Shown piece after piece: positions 36,851 through 48,658 of a DNA stretch of 64,000 bases. Each line of letters begins with the position of its first letter. The first letter of the stretch is position 1. Made by a program: the position numbers and the translations under genes. Under the pieces are notes generated by a model, which was not told the origin of the DNA, ran no database searches, and saw only the letters and a list, made by a program, of their open reading frames with translations. This DNA is from Cyanoderma ruficeps (lineage: Eukaryota; Chordata; Aves; Passeriformes; Timaliidae), in the NCBI GenBank assembly GCA_008694505.1, contig VZDJ01000116.1, positions 23,431,501 through 23,495,500 of the forward strand, read 5' to 3'.

Positions 36851-39800
36851 AAGGATCCAATGAAGACTAATGGCTAACGGGAAGTGAGGTTTCGGATGTT
36901 TCAGATATAGATATGCCAGTGAGCGTAAGGCCATGAACTCCAATCAACACTCTTCTGTAGGATTAGACAAAATATGATCAAACACTTGTCCCAAAAAAGA
37001 GCATAAGTTTGCTGTGCTCTAGGAAATAGACAGCTCTTCCATGGAAACAGCGTGCTGATCATTAAGATAGTGTCCAGTAGTGTCTGCAAGACTTCACGAG
37101 CCACCAAGGGTGACAGTAAATGAGAAAATTATAGCACAATATGAATACAGTTCCCACCTGTGAGCTCTTATCTGCCCACTCATATACCCAGGGAGTCACA
37201 GAAATCTCAGGGAACAACACCTTTGGGAAAAGACTCTGGGGCAGGCAGCCCCACACCCCTACTCCAGGATCTAGGAACTCTTCTCTCACTATTGGGGATT
37301 TCAGGGAACATAACCAAAGACAAGGCAAAAACCCCTTGACCCTGCACCAGGGCTGTGCACAACTCATCAGGGTCCCTCTCTCCCCTCCAGGGAATGAGGA
37401 GGTTGTACAACAAATTGCTGCCCTGCGCCCACTAAACGCTCACCCCCTCTGCACCATCTCCCTCCAAGACAAAGGCAGCTAATTCACAAAACTCCATGAA
37501 TCTGTGACTAAAATGCTCCACTATCCAGAATTATTCAGCTTCCACACTGTCGTTTGTCCTAAGCTATCATACTACAAAACAAAATTGTCAAGACCACTTC
37601 AATAAAAGTGTTTAAAAGTATGTTTCAATTATAGAAGTCTTGTGAAATCCTTCTGCTTACCTAGGAAAGAGCAATTCTTTGCAAAAATGGCAGAACTGAT
37701 GAAGATTTTATTTGTTGAATTTTGATCTATTCTGGCAACTGCTGAGCTATTTTCATACCTTAGCAAGAAACATCTCTCTATTGACAACTGTATTCATTAT
37801 CTGATGTAGCACCAGTCTTTTACTTTGGTTTTCCTCATGAAAAATCTCTGTGGGTTTTTTGGTTTTTTTTGAGGATAACCTAGTGCATTAACATAGTTTA
37901 TAACAGTAAAGTATTTATTGTTTCTGAGTCACTCAAATACACTATGTGGTTTTCAGAACAAATAGAGGATAGAAGGTGATAGATGCACTGAAGTTAACAG
38001 CAATCAATTGGGTTTTTAAGGCCAAGAGCACCTTTTCATTATGAGTTTCTGGAATAATTAGCATGGTGGGATTTTGGTGTATAATAAGGACCCCTTAAAA
38101 GCCATTCCTGTTTTTAAAAAAAAAAAAAAGTATTCAATATTTCAAGGCTTCTACTGTTGATTTCTAGACTTCTACTCTTGATTTCTGTTCCATCAGAAAC
38201 CTGGTGGCACAATCACTCTTGCCTACCCTTGCTTGGTAACAGGGTCAGCCTGCTGGCACAACCAGAGCTTCTTTCACTCCAGCAAGTGCAGATGGGAGCA
38301 GAGCCATCACTAAAACCTAATATTTGCTAATAGCAAACAATATGTCTTAAACAAAGCACTTTGTCAGGCCCCATAAAGGCACAATATATTCTGAACTCTA
38401 CTTCCAAAGACAATATGATTGAACATCTACCATCGCTATGCAATGACCTAGAATTTTTATTGGTAGTAGTTATGCCTTAAAATTAATTTATAATACTGTA
38501 GTCCTTTTTATGGCTGTTTTTTGCAGACTATCTGTTTTAAAAGGGAAATACATGATGGGCTAGGTATTTGATTGAGAACTAGAGTTGGCTGACATTAGGA
38601 ATACCTTCAATATGATGAAGAACCACATAAAGTAATAGCAAGGGCTATGAATAGTTTGATTTGGCTTATCTGATGTGATCCAATTTTCTGATTCTGGTTT
38701 ATTCTAGCACTTTGTATTTCTGTGGTATTCTTATAAGAGGATACTCATGCGAAAGACAGAAACAACTGTGGCTTAGGGGAACACTGCAAATGCAAATCTG
38801 CTTTTAGTAGCAATAATTTGCAAAATTCTTTCTGAGGATAAAAACTATAATCTGTCCATAGAAATTTCAATTTTCTGTAAAAGTGTGTAGTGCATTTTCA
38901 TAAAGCTGTATTTTTGTAAGTCATTAAATTGGTTTTTAGTAACCTCATACTCATTTTCAATTGAACAATTATTAAACTATAAAACAAAATTGCACAATTC
39001 CTAAAACTGTAGTCTGGAGTTTTACAGTCTGCTATAAAGTGCTGTATTATTATAATACACTAAAGATGCTCAGACTATTAAAACTTTTTTTTTAAATGAA
39101 CCATAAAATATTTTATCATTGATGAAATAATTCCTGAAGTATTATGCTCTTCAGCAGTATACATGCACAGTATTTTGGTCTCATGAAAAGCATGCTAATC
39201 AAAAAACCCACAATTTGAACTGTAATTCTAATACACAACATAAACCATGTCACTGTCTTTCAGGAACAGGAGTTTAGTACACCCAACTTCAAACATTAAA
39301 AATCAGAGTATTGATCATTAAATATAAGGTGCAGTCTTACAGAGAGATCTCCATGCCAAAGACTGAGTGTTAAGCACTGGTGATAACAGAGATGTGATCA
39401 CCTTCCTTTTGTGAAGTTTTTAGCCTGTATTTCACCCCACAAATCATGACTGACTGATCTTGTAAGGGGGCCTTATGTTCACCTCAGAAGTTCAACTAAG
39501 CCTGGTAAATGAGAACAATTTTTTTTTTCCTGACTACTGATGGCTGATGTCTCATAGCAACACTGACAGTGATATGATGCATCTGAGCTATCAGGTTTGA
39601 TCCTTGGCTACATCCTCACACGGCTCCTCTCTGCTCAAAAGAGAGGCAAAGGACTCCCTGCACTTAGAAATTAATCAGCTGTATGAATCACATCTTTAAC
39701 TTCAGCAGGATTCCAACAAACTTGAAAACAACCTATCTTGTGTGGTCCTGAAATTCCTTGGCAAAGATGGTGAGAAGCTCACCATCATGAGTCTTGCTCT

Positions 39801-42791
39801 GAGTGGGAGCACCTCCACGACCACACACGTGTCTGTCCACATTCCCTGCAAAGCAGCCTGTGGCACTGGGATCCAGCCTTTGGGCTCCACAAAAACAACA
39901 AAACTGGGATCCACAGCAAGGCAGGTGGGCTGGGGCTGCTTTCCTGCCTGAGAACAACAGGATTTTCTCAGACTGAAACCCCAACACGTTTCCATTACTG
40001 TCCCCTCACCTCCCCTGGATCTTGCAAGAGCCCTGCAGTAAATGACCACGGTCTCAGGGAATTGTACACCCACACTTTCTGAGGGCCCACTCCAGCATGG
40101 TGCTGAAGAAAACAAGGATTAACCTCGCTGAAACCAGTGTCAATGAAATCAATGGACAAAGCAGCATCTGTTGTGGCAAAACAGAATTTCCTTTAGTGCT
40201 CCCCAAATTAGAAGTGTAAGATTAAAGATGAATTTTTAAGTTAGCCCTGGCAATCGGATCTTAATCTGTACACACAAAGCACTCAAGACTTCTTTCAGTA
40301 CAAGGGAATTGCCACTAAAGCAAATTAAAGACATTGCTTTTTTAGCAGAAAAGCTGCCAATAGGTGTTCTCTAAATCACTTGTACCAGCAGGCTGACTCC
40401 ATTATGTCAGCTAATCCTGGAAATACAGGAGGTAGATTTAAATCTTTTCATAGAAAACATTAAGTCTCTTCCTTTTTTTTTTCTTTTTTTCTTTTGGTTC
40501 TAGCACAGCATTGAGAATTCTATATTGTCGTCCATCTTTTACCCCAGAATGTAGCTTTCTGTGTAGTTGCAATGCCCAAAGGATGAGGTCCAAGCAGGAC
40601 TTTTCCAAGGGATGGAACAGGCAAGGCTCCCTTGCCTTGGAAAAAGGCAATTTGCACTTGAAAAATCAGTGCTTGTTTAGCACAAAAAGAGAAAGTTCAC
40701 GGGCTGTGTGAAGGGGTGGGGGAAAGAGGGTGCCAGGTGTATGGGTGAGTCAATATTGGTGCTCAGGGGATAAAAGGAGCTTTGTCTCTACCTCCATCTC
40801 AGCAGTTGTGCCATTCCCTCACCTACACGCTGCCTGTGCTTCCTGCTTATGTTCATCCACCACCCAATTTCCAGCCCATGGAGATCCACACCTGCTGTGT
40901 CCCGATCCTCAGAATGCTGCACTGGAGCTTTTAACCCTCTGCAAACATCTACATAACGCTTTCGAATAATGGTATTTAGCACCTGGGAAGCCACATTAAG
41001 CAATTACAGAGGGTATTTAAACCGTGAGATTAGCAGCTCCCTGCACAGTGCTGAAGGTCTGCACAGACAGATCTACATGGCAAAAGCAAAGTCATTTTCA
41101 GACTGAGTCATGTTTAAGTGCTTCTCTCCTCAGAGTACTGTGAGCCCTCTCTCCTGTTTTTGTCCCAGGACTCACCAGTCTAAGTATTTTTTAATATATC
41201 ACAAGTATTATGTGAATTTGTAAAAGAGCAGCTTGCATTTTGACCCACATCTGCTATAAACACTCACTAATCTTACATCCAAATAGAAAGAATTGACATA
41301 TTTAAGTATCCAGATTTCTCTTCTCCCGTGTTCCCCACAAAATGTTTGATATTTTCAATTTCTATCTCATAGTTGTTAAATTTTGCTGCTGGGAGCACAA
41401 TGGCATTTACATACTGGACATGTCTTCAGTCCAAAGGGTTACGTGCCTCAATTATATCTGTCCATTTGCTACTTTCTTCAAAAGCACAAACCCCTTAATT
41501 TCTCTTTGAATCCTGAACATCCAAAGCAAGAGGAAGACATAATAAATATGGGGAAACAAAGTATAGAGCTAGCTAGCAAGACTGATGCATATATTTACTT
41601 AAATGTCCTTAACCATCTTGACAATTTTTGTCTTTTGCCAAACATGCTTTAAAATATTACAGAAAATCCATTGTGAAAGTCTTAGTTTTTTATTTATCTC
41701 TGCGATGACCCAGGAACAACTGGCCTAATCTATCACTTGAGGTTCATTTCATTATCATCCTTCAGGTCTACCCATCTCTCCTAAATGCAAAGGCAGCTTT
41801 TTTTTGAAGAATACATGGTGTGAGTACACATCCAAACTCATCCTTTTGTCCCTTTCAAATAATCCAACACGATGGTTCAGGCAGTGGGGGCAGAACATGA
41901 GACTGGAAGACCAGAACCGTTTTTTGACTGGCATACTGAATGCAAGTTGTGACTGAAAATGAAGGATTAACATGCATGTCAGTTAAATAGAAAACATTAG
42001 AGTGAAGCTACCAGAAAAAAAAGATAGGGTTGGCAATTACTTAATTAAATCTGCCTGTGCAAGGAACATGATGTTGGGATTCATCTTCCTTTTTGTTCAC
42101 AATATTTTATGTTATTTTTATGTGGTGCTGAGGATCCTTTGCAAGATGTCAAGCACTTCAAATACACTTAGATTTAGCATTTCGTATAAACCTAAGTACT
42201 ATTCACTGTGTTTAGCAAATTCTGTTAGAAGTCAGGTTTGTAAAAAGAGTTTAGAGGATTCTTGACAAAATTAAGCATCTTCCTGGAAAAGACAGAATGC
42301 TGATTTAATTGAGGGACAGAAAAAGAGTATCTTACACAATCCATGCATAAGTAAGCATAAAGTAAGCAGGTATCAGAAATAATTATTTTGCTGCATCAAT
42401 TTGAAATAAGAAAACAACCTATGACAATAGGACTGTCATAGCAATGATAAGTTCAAATGAAGAGCAACTTCTGAACAGCATCACTAAAATAAATATTGTT
42501 TTAAAGTCCAAATCTTCAGCAGGTTTTTGAAATAAATATCAAATACAGGCAAACAAAGAGTATCTCGTATTTCCTTTAAGCATGCACCACCTTTCCAATT
42601 CCAAAGTTTGCTTGTGCAGGAGAACACGGCACAGCAACAAAACCATCAGGGCTCTCCTGCTCTTCATACGACCACTCTGAACGAGTCACAAAGAAATGTA
42701 TCAAGAATTGCTCAGTCGGTGGTGCTCTTGGCAGATCGGGTTAGTGCCCTGTATTTTACAGCCCCGGGAGGTTGGTATTTGCTCATTTCTG

Positions 42792-42911
42792 TGGCATATT
42801 ATACTAATCAATCACTTCCTGCTCTTTCTTCCCTTGCCGTATTTCTTTCAATGGCAATTTATCCTAATCAATCACTTCCTGCTCGTTATTCCTTCCCTGC
42901 ATTTTTAAACC
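42792..42911. repeat. 60-bp tandem duplication in GFRA1 intron
   Basis: Two adjacent copies start at 42792 and 42852. Both open TGGCA, both share the 22-bp block from CTAATCAATCACTTCC through TGCTC at the same offset, and the remainder aligns with scattered substitutions. The period is exactly 60 bp. The first and second copies have diverged moderately, so the event is not recent. Confidence 0.85.
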
Positions 42912-45280
42912 GACTAACTAGAATATTCACCGTTGCATCTCAGTGACCACTTCCTTAGCCCCTCTCTACCATTGTCTTTTTGTGCTGAGACTGATGCTTG
43001 TAATTTGACTTTTCACAGCGTTCAGGCTATATTGCCTTTTAGAAACCTTTCAGCTCAGCTGCTAAGCACATAAAAGAGCTTTTGGCTGCACTAGTTCATG
43101 TTTTGAAAATACTGCAAAGGCATATTTTCATGGGAGGCTTGGAATGAATACCCTTCTCCAAGTGCAATATGAATACCAGCTCTTTTATAAAATTTGTATA
43201 GGGTTTAAGTTTCACATGCAAAGTGGCACCATACTGTCCAAAAAACATAGGTTTCTTTTTAAAAAACCGTGGGCTTGTTTTGGCTCTGCTCATAATTTAC
43301 TTTTTGAAAAATGCATTAAAATATTCGAGCTTTGTTCTTGGTGTTTCAGTTCTGACAGAAGGAAGTGCCACAGAATATTGTGCTTCACTGGAATAAAACT
43401 GCTTGGTTCACATAACTTCAGTGACCTTTTAGTGCAGACTTTATCTACAGTTTCTACCAAACAGTAGAGATCATTTATTTAAAGGAACCTATTTCCCCTA
43501 CAGACCTTTACTTCTTGTGCCAAGGACATCAGGGGGTACACTTTCAGTCACAGCAGAGCTTTAAACCAGAGCTGATAAACTCATGTGGGATGTCACAATG
43601 CCAGAGTAACAGGAGAAAGGATGGGGAAGAATTAAAGTCATTTTCAAAAGACAGGAACATCTATTCAGGCTTAAGGAACATCTGCAAATTGAAGTGAATC
43701 CAATGGGATTTGTGATCACTTGCCATTTCTTCAGTTCTTTATTTATTATGTGCACTTTGGTAGCATCCGGAGGCCTTATTCTACAGGGGGCTGTACAAAC
43801 ACTGAAGGAAAATGTGATCTCTCCCCTAACACAACTTTTTAATATAACATGAAGTGACTCAATAATATCCCATCGAGGTCTTGTTCTACCTACAAGATAT
43901 TCCAAGTTTTGGGTTTAAAAGGCTGCATTTTTTCCAGCCATATTTTTTCCAATTTCCATATTGTATTTGGTTAAATGACTATTTCAAGCAGCAATATCTG
44001 CCTCCAACTATCTCTCTTACCAATAACTTACAGAGCTTAAATAATAATGAATGCACAGATGTGAAAAACAGAACTAAAACAGAAGGACCTAAACTCAGCA
44101 CCATCTACCATTAACCCCCTATATTTTGTGACTCTGTAATGTCCCTTATGTTGATGCAGACAGAATTCTCCAAAGCAAAATAAATGCAGGAACTGGAAAA
44201 GGCTGAAGGAGAGAGAGCGGTGCAGGAAAAATTAAGAAGCAAAACATATTTCTCAGAAATAAAATATTTCTGGTCCAGTGCACATGGAACCATTTAATAT
44301 TAGAAAAACAAAATGAATTTTTTTATAGGGAAGTGAAAAATCAATGCTTTTACAGTGAAACCCAGAAAAAATTATCTTAGTATCATCTGAGACCTTAAAG
44401 CTTGGACACTTATATTTGTGTCACATAGGAATTTTCCTTCTGTGAAGACAAAAATAAACAGGACAAGCTGATCTATCCCTGCCTGACCTAATTTTGCATT
44501 TAAACCACCAGAAACTTTTATAGCTCGTTCTAATCTGGCCTAAAGATGTTTTCATTTTACATTTCCTGCTACCTTTTTCCTGCCTTGATTGTGCTGTAGT
44601 CTCCTGCCCAAGTCCTTCAATCTTTCGAAGGGCTGCAAAAACTGTCTTCAGCAAGTGATGAGCCTCTCCATCCAGAATCAATGACCCACTATCAATGGCC
44701 TAATTTAAGTGTCAAAGAAAATCGCTACAGCCATCGGCCAAAATCACACCATGACCTCGACCTCAGTTCAGGAGAGTGCCTGAATTCAAAATAGTTTTAT
44801 CTTTGTCCAGCTTCTTCGACATGTAGCTTGTAGCACCACACGTTCTCTAATATCCAGACCTAATCAGCCAAAAACCCCTTGAGTTTAATGGCAGTAACAT
44901 AAGAAAGAAGGCAGCAGGACATGCTAGCTCACATTAAGGGCTCCCTCTGAATTAGGAGTACTCAAGGGATTAATTTAATCTGACATATCCTGGCAGGATT
45001 TGGAGAGTGCCACATTCGTATTCAAACCTGTGATAAGAAATTAAATACCATCCCCTGTTTCTGAGTCAGCGAGGCAATGAAGTCCACTTTGAGATATGCA
45101 AGCTTCTGATTTAAATAAGAGTGTTGATAGCTCACAACATAGGCAGCTTGTAACTGCACCATGGGAATAAACAGACATTCCAATTTAGGCAGGCATCCAG
45201 TTAGGCAGTGGGAGACTACTCGACAGGTATCCATGAAAAACTTCCATTTATGCACAACAAGAAGTAGAAAACTCTCTTAC

Positions 45281-45459
45281 CTGCAGGTTTGCACATGCTG
45301 GTGACTCGTTGTGGGAGGGTATTTCGTTGTTGGTGGTCTCCAACCCTGTGTTTTTAAGTCTGGAAGCTGTTGTAGTTGTGGCTGTAGTGGTCTGTACTGG
45401 TAAGATTGGCTGCCAGACATTCACATCAGTGCCATTGCCGAAGGCCTGAATTGCATTTT
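45281..45459 (-). CDS. GFRA1: GFRA1 coding exon (end of domain 3 and Thr-rich stalk)
   Basis: The acceptor TTTTCACAG is followed by two bases completing the Lys codon from the previous exon, then 59 codons ending in phase 0 at CTGCAG before the donor GTAAGAG. The peptide starts NAIQAFGNGTDVNVWQP, then has a Thr-rich linker (QTTTATTTTA) and ends PACANLQ. The linker and stalk separate the folded cysteine-rich domains from the membrane anchor. Two N-glycosylation sequons are visible: Asn-Gly-Thr near residue 8, and Asn-Glu-Ser near residue 50, the latter followed by Pro and so probably weak. The segment between the Thr run and PACANLQ differs from the mammalian sequence I remember, as expected for a stalk under weak constraint. 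One cysteine is retained near the end. A long T-run containing an ambiguous base lies about 30-55 bp upstream of the acceptor on the minus strand. Confidence 0.97.
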
Positions 45460-45493
45460 CTGTGAAAATAAATTACAGGCAATTTTCTATTTC

Positions 45494-45518
45494 TAAAAAA
45501 AAAAAAANAAAAAAAAAA
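45494..45518. repeat. Mononucleotide run with ambiguous base near an acceptor
   Basis: On the plus strand this is a run of about 25 bases, all A except an N at 45508. On the transcribed strand it is a U-run roughly 35-60 nt upstream of the AG at 45461-45460. Confidence 0.95.
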
Positions 45519-46568
45519 GGCAAAAAGCAGAACTGAGTTGTTTTTTATTGCCATTATTATTATTACATTTAAAAATGTGTTTTTATAGAAACTCAATTTT
45601 ATGCTGAAAAATGGGTCTTATTTTTGAACCTATCAGAAACATGAACTGAAAATCTGGGGTCACATAATTATTTGATGAAGCTTCTTCTTTGTAATGTTTC
45701 CAATAATTCTTGACAGAAGCTTTAGGACTTACCATAATCATATTTGTTACCATCCAAAAGATTCAAAAATTTACTTTCAGGATTTAAAATACAGTTTGAA
45801 TGTCATGTCCTAATTCAGGAAGGTGAAGTTACAGAGCAAACTAAAAACAGAGAACAAGATAAATATTTATTTCTACAGCTTGTTGTAGTGAAACTACTAC
45901 GCCTATAACTACCAAACAGTTTAACTAAGGCAATCTTTTCCTTACCATTTTCAATCAAAATCTGCATAATTGGGTGAGGGAAACATGGTTAAACTAAAAC
46001 TTTAGAATATAAAAGTTAAAAAGCTTATCACAGTTTCACAGGATTAAAGAGTGTGTTTATAGCAAGAGTAAATTGGTTGGAGTTTTTATAAACAAATAGA
46101 AAAACAGTTCTTAATCAGGTCTTTGGGGATTCAACAAGGATTTAGGGATTTCTTATTTCAAATTCTTTGTACAAGAAATCAAACAATTTCACTGGGGACT
46201 AATATGTGGAAGTTATTAACACTTCTTCTCAGTGGCATTCCTTGCCTTATAAAATAATTTACATGTAATTTTCTTCTGAAAAAGATGTATTTTATTCTGA
46301 TATTAGTTCTCAGAACTTCAACACACAAAGAGAAGAACTTGTAAAAAGCACCAGAATGAGCTGCATTAATAGAGACAAAGTGGGAAGAGGAATAAGTTTT
46401 CTTGTGTTTCCCTGATTAAGGCAATATAAAAAGCAATATTCCCCCCAAATCACAGTAACTCTTTGCTTCCACTGTTGCAAGAATGGTCACAGAAATACCT
46501 TCAATCCTTCCAGTTTGCAAAGTGACAAGTCTTTAGAATTAGTCTTCTTCAATTATTTCATACAATCA

Positions 46569-46621
46569 TACTTGATGATCCTTATCAGTCTCTTTCAACC
46601 TGAGATATTCTATGATTCTAT
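46569..46621 (+). mobile_element. CR1 LINE tail (plus orientation)
   Basis: The sequence ACTTGATGATCC, then TCTCTTTCAACCTGAGATAT, then TCTATGATTCTATGA is the extreme 3' end of a CR1 element with the typical terminal ATTCTATG repeat. Only about 50 bp remain, so it is strongly 5'-truncated. Confidence 0.8.
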
Positions 46622-46720
46622 GACAGAATCACAGAATTGTTTGGGTTGAAGGAATCTTTTAAGGTCTTCTAGTCCATCCCCCTGGAATGAGCAACTTCAA
46701 CTAGATCATTGTTGCAAATG
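46622..46720 (-). mobile_element. CR1 LINE tail (minus orientation)
   Basis: The plus strand reads CAGAATCACAGAATTGTTTG, GGTTGAAGGAATCTTTTAAG, CTAGTCCATCCCCCTGGAATG and CAACTAGATCA, which is the reverse complement of a CR1 3' end. It begins within a base or two of the end of the plus-oriented copy. The far edge is approximate. Confidence 0.8.
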
Positions 46721-47559
46721 CCCCAAATAACATGTTTATTTTCCATTTTGAGGGGGAAATATACTAAAAAACAAATGAGCAAGAAATTCCTAGTTTCTTC
46801 CTACCGTGGAAAAAGAAGTTTTTTTTGTTGTATAAAAGAAGTGGGAAGGATTTTAATGACATTTTCTCTGGGCAGTGGAAGGCTCACTAATAAAAATAAA
46901 CATTTTTAAAATTCCTATTCTACGTGAAAGACAAAACTTTGTAGAAAATCCAGAAACACCTTTAATTTCTTCCTGAAGAAGACATTATTTTGCAGCTAGG
47001 ATGACATAATTTGTTTCACAGTAACCTCCAATGTCTTTGATTTATCTTGATTAATGCATTTGTACTGATGGCAAAAGAAAGGAGAAGGAATCCCTCTGTC
47101 TTTATGCTCTAAAAGGAACCTGTAACACTCTAGAAATTAATACATTCACAAATGAATAAAAGCTGAGGTATTGCAACAGATATAAATGACAAGTGCCATT
47201 AGCCTTGAAGAAGGTCTGATGGCACCTTGTTAAATTTTACCCCTCATAAAGTTTGAACTCTTTTCTCTTTTTCTTTTGTTAAATGATTTTGAGTAATTGA
47301 TTCGTTATTTCAAAGCTTAATAAATAGTCCATCACAGAGCAACTCAGGTTTTTGTGCACAGAACTCCCTGTGCCTTCACTGCAATGCTGCCTCTTGAGAA
47401 GCCACCAATGGGGATTTTCAGACCCTGTCCTTCAATACTGAACCCTGCACCAGCATCAGCTCAGGTCTGTAGGGCTGGATGGGCCAGTCTGGATCACGAG
47501 TTCATTTACTATTTTTGAGAGAAGCAATGATGCCTGCTTCTTTGCATAAGCTGAGGAAG

Positions 47560-47875
47560 TAGGACTTTTAAAACCACTTTTACTCTCAAAACTCCCACTG
47601 GAAGCCTATTTCTTAACTTTAGTCTGATGATTAAGAATTTTCCAATTTCCAGCCTAAATACGTATGGCCAATATCTGCCTTTTTGATTTTATGCCAACAT
47701 TGTCCTGCAGGTCAGGTAATCCCTTCCCCTCCCTGGGCTTGCCCTCCTAATGCAATTTCAGAGGACAATCACGTAGCCTTTCAACTTCTGTTCTGCTAGA
47801 CTAGGGAAGCCAAGCTCTTTTGGTCTCCTCATTTATCTGAAATTAAAACTCTGATGCACACTCCATATCATCCAA
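47560..47875 (-). mobile_element. Ancient CR1 relic
   Basis: On the plus strand, CCAATTTCCAGCCTAAATA, then TGCCAACATTGTCCTG, then GACAATCACGTAGCCTTTC and CAAGCTCTTTTGGTCTCCTC follow in order the reverse complement of an old CR1 subfamily. In turtle and crocodile genomes that region reads 'TAATTTCCAGCCTGAATTTG', 'TGCCAACATTGTCC', 'GAGCAATCATATCCCCCCTC' and 'CAAGCTCTTTGAGTCTCCTC'. Recall is from memory; order and spacing support it. Confidence 0.65.
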
Positions 47876-48523
47876 TTATGCTGCTCCAGGCAGACACGAA
47901 ATTTGAAAAGAGAACCTGCCAAAATCGACTCCACTGAGCCATTCTGAAATTTAAAATAGTCCCTAATTTGGAAGTGAGTCTGACAGGAAAAAAAAAATCA
48001 ATAATTTAACAAAATCTTTACAATAGTTACTATCCAGGCTTCTGTTAAAACCAGGCATCTGAGATCAAATATCCTCAAAAAAAGTGAAGTTGGCTGTAAA
48101 TTGCAAGCACAATCCAATTTACGCTTACTTGCAGCAAATCCTTCATATCCTAAACTACATGTCTTTTTTTATATGAAGTTCTTAAATTATACAGAAACCC
48201 CTCAGGTGCTGCAATTCCATGGTAAAGATGCTGCCTGACTGTTAGGCTCCAAATACGACCTGTGATGTAAACATACTTCAATACCACACAACTTTGGGTT
48301 TTGATTTTTTTTTCCCCCCATGAGCTTCTCATGCTTGCAATTCCGGCCAAAACCCACAGTGTAAGGCATATTTTCTCATTCTTTCAATTTTTACACCTAC
48401 AACAGAACCGCGTTCAACGAAGCACTAAGTGGTGGCCTCGATGTGTCGTAACACGCTTGAGCAGCAAAGGAATTCCAGGAAACACCCTACATCACATTAA
48501 AAGACACCTAATTCTGTACTCAC

Positions 48524-48658
48524 TAAGGCATATGTTGTCCTGGAAGAAATTCAGAAATTTCTGGCATTCATCTATGTCGTTGCCACTGTTGCTGCAGTCA
48601 CACCATGGGGCCACGCTGAGGCTGCTGGAGTCGATGTAGTTTGGTGTCATCACGGTGC
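48524..48658 (-). CDS. GFRA1: GFRA1 coding exon (core of domain 3)
   Basis: This exon continues the third cysteine-rich domain. A GGTGACAG acceptor is followed by two bases that complete the Gly codon begun in the exon at 53749-53858. Then come 44 codons starting TVMTPNYIDSSSLSV and including PWCDCSNSGND and FLNFF. The final A opens a Lys codon, followed by the donor GTGAGTAC. Four cysteines are visible (the WCDC pair, one in an Asp-Glu-Cys context, and one in Asn-Ile-Cys-Leu). The TVMTPNYIDSSS run is diagnostic for GFRA1; GFRA2 has a different sequence after MTPNY as I remember it. In mammals the acidic stretch after SGND reads Leu-Glu-Glu, here Ile-Asp-Glu, which is a conservative change. 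Phase 1 in and phase 1 out match the neighbouring exons exactly. The role (structural support for GDNF binding and RET assembly) is known for the family, not shown here. Confidence 0.97.

Larger units (their letters stand above)
23372..45280 (-). other. GFRA1: GFRA1 intron, 21.9 kb
   Basis: This is the largest complete intron in the window, between the stalk exon and the 57-bp exon (donor GTAAGAG, acceptor TTATAG). It holds an AAAAT pentanucleotide array, an A/CAAA-rich tract, a GC-rich block near 30.2-30.8 kb, a 20-bp tandem pair with octamer-like sites near 32.6 kb, and a 60-bp duplication near 42.8 kb. All are listed separately. The rest is unremarkable AT-rich sequence with only short chance open frames; I recognise no nested gene. 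Confidence 0.9.
45460..48523 (-). other. GFRA1: GFRA1 intron, 3064 bp
   Basis: The intron is bounded by donor GTGAGTAC and acceptor TTTTCACAG. It contains a T-run with an ambiguous base near the acceptor, a pair of oppositely oriented CR1 tails near 46.6 kb and an old CR1 relic near 47.6-47.9 kb. Confidence 0.92.

Noticed and set aside
39702..40115. Minus-strand open frame of 137 codons
   Set aside because: Intronic, without recognisable domain; no supporting splice signals and no similarity to any family I know.
42608..42946. Plus-strand open frame across the 60-bp duplication
   Set aside because: The duplication has a period divisible by three, so it lengthens a chance frame. There is no domain or splice context to support translation.
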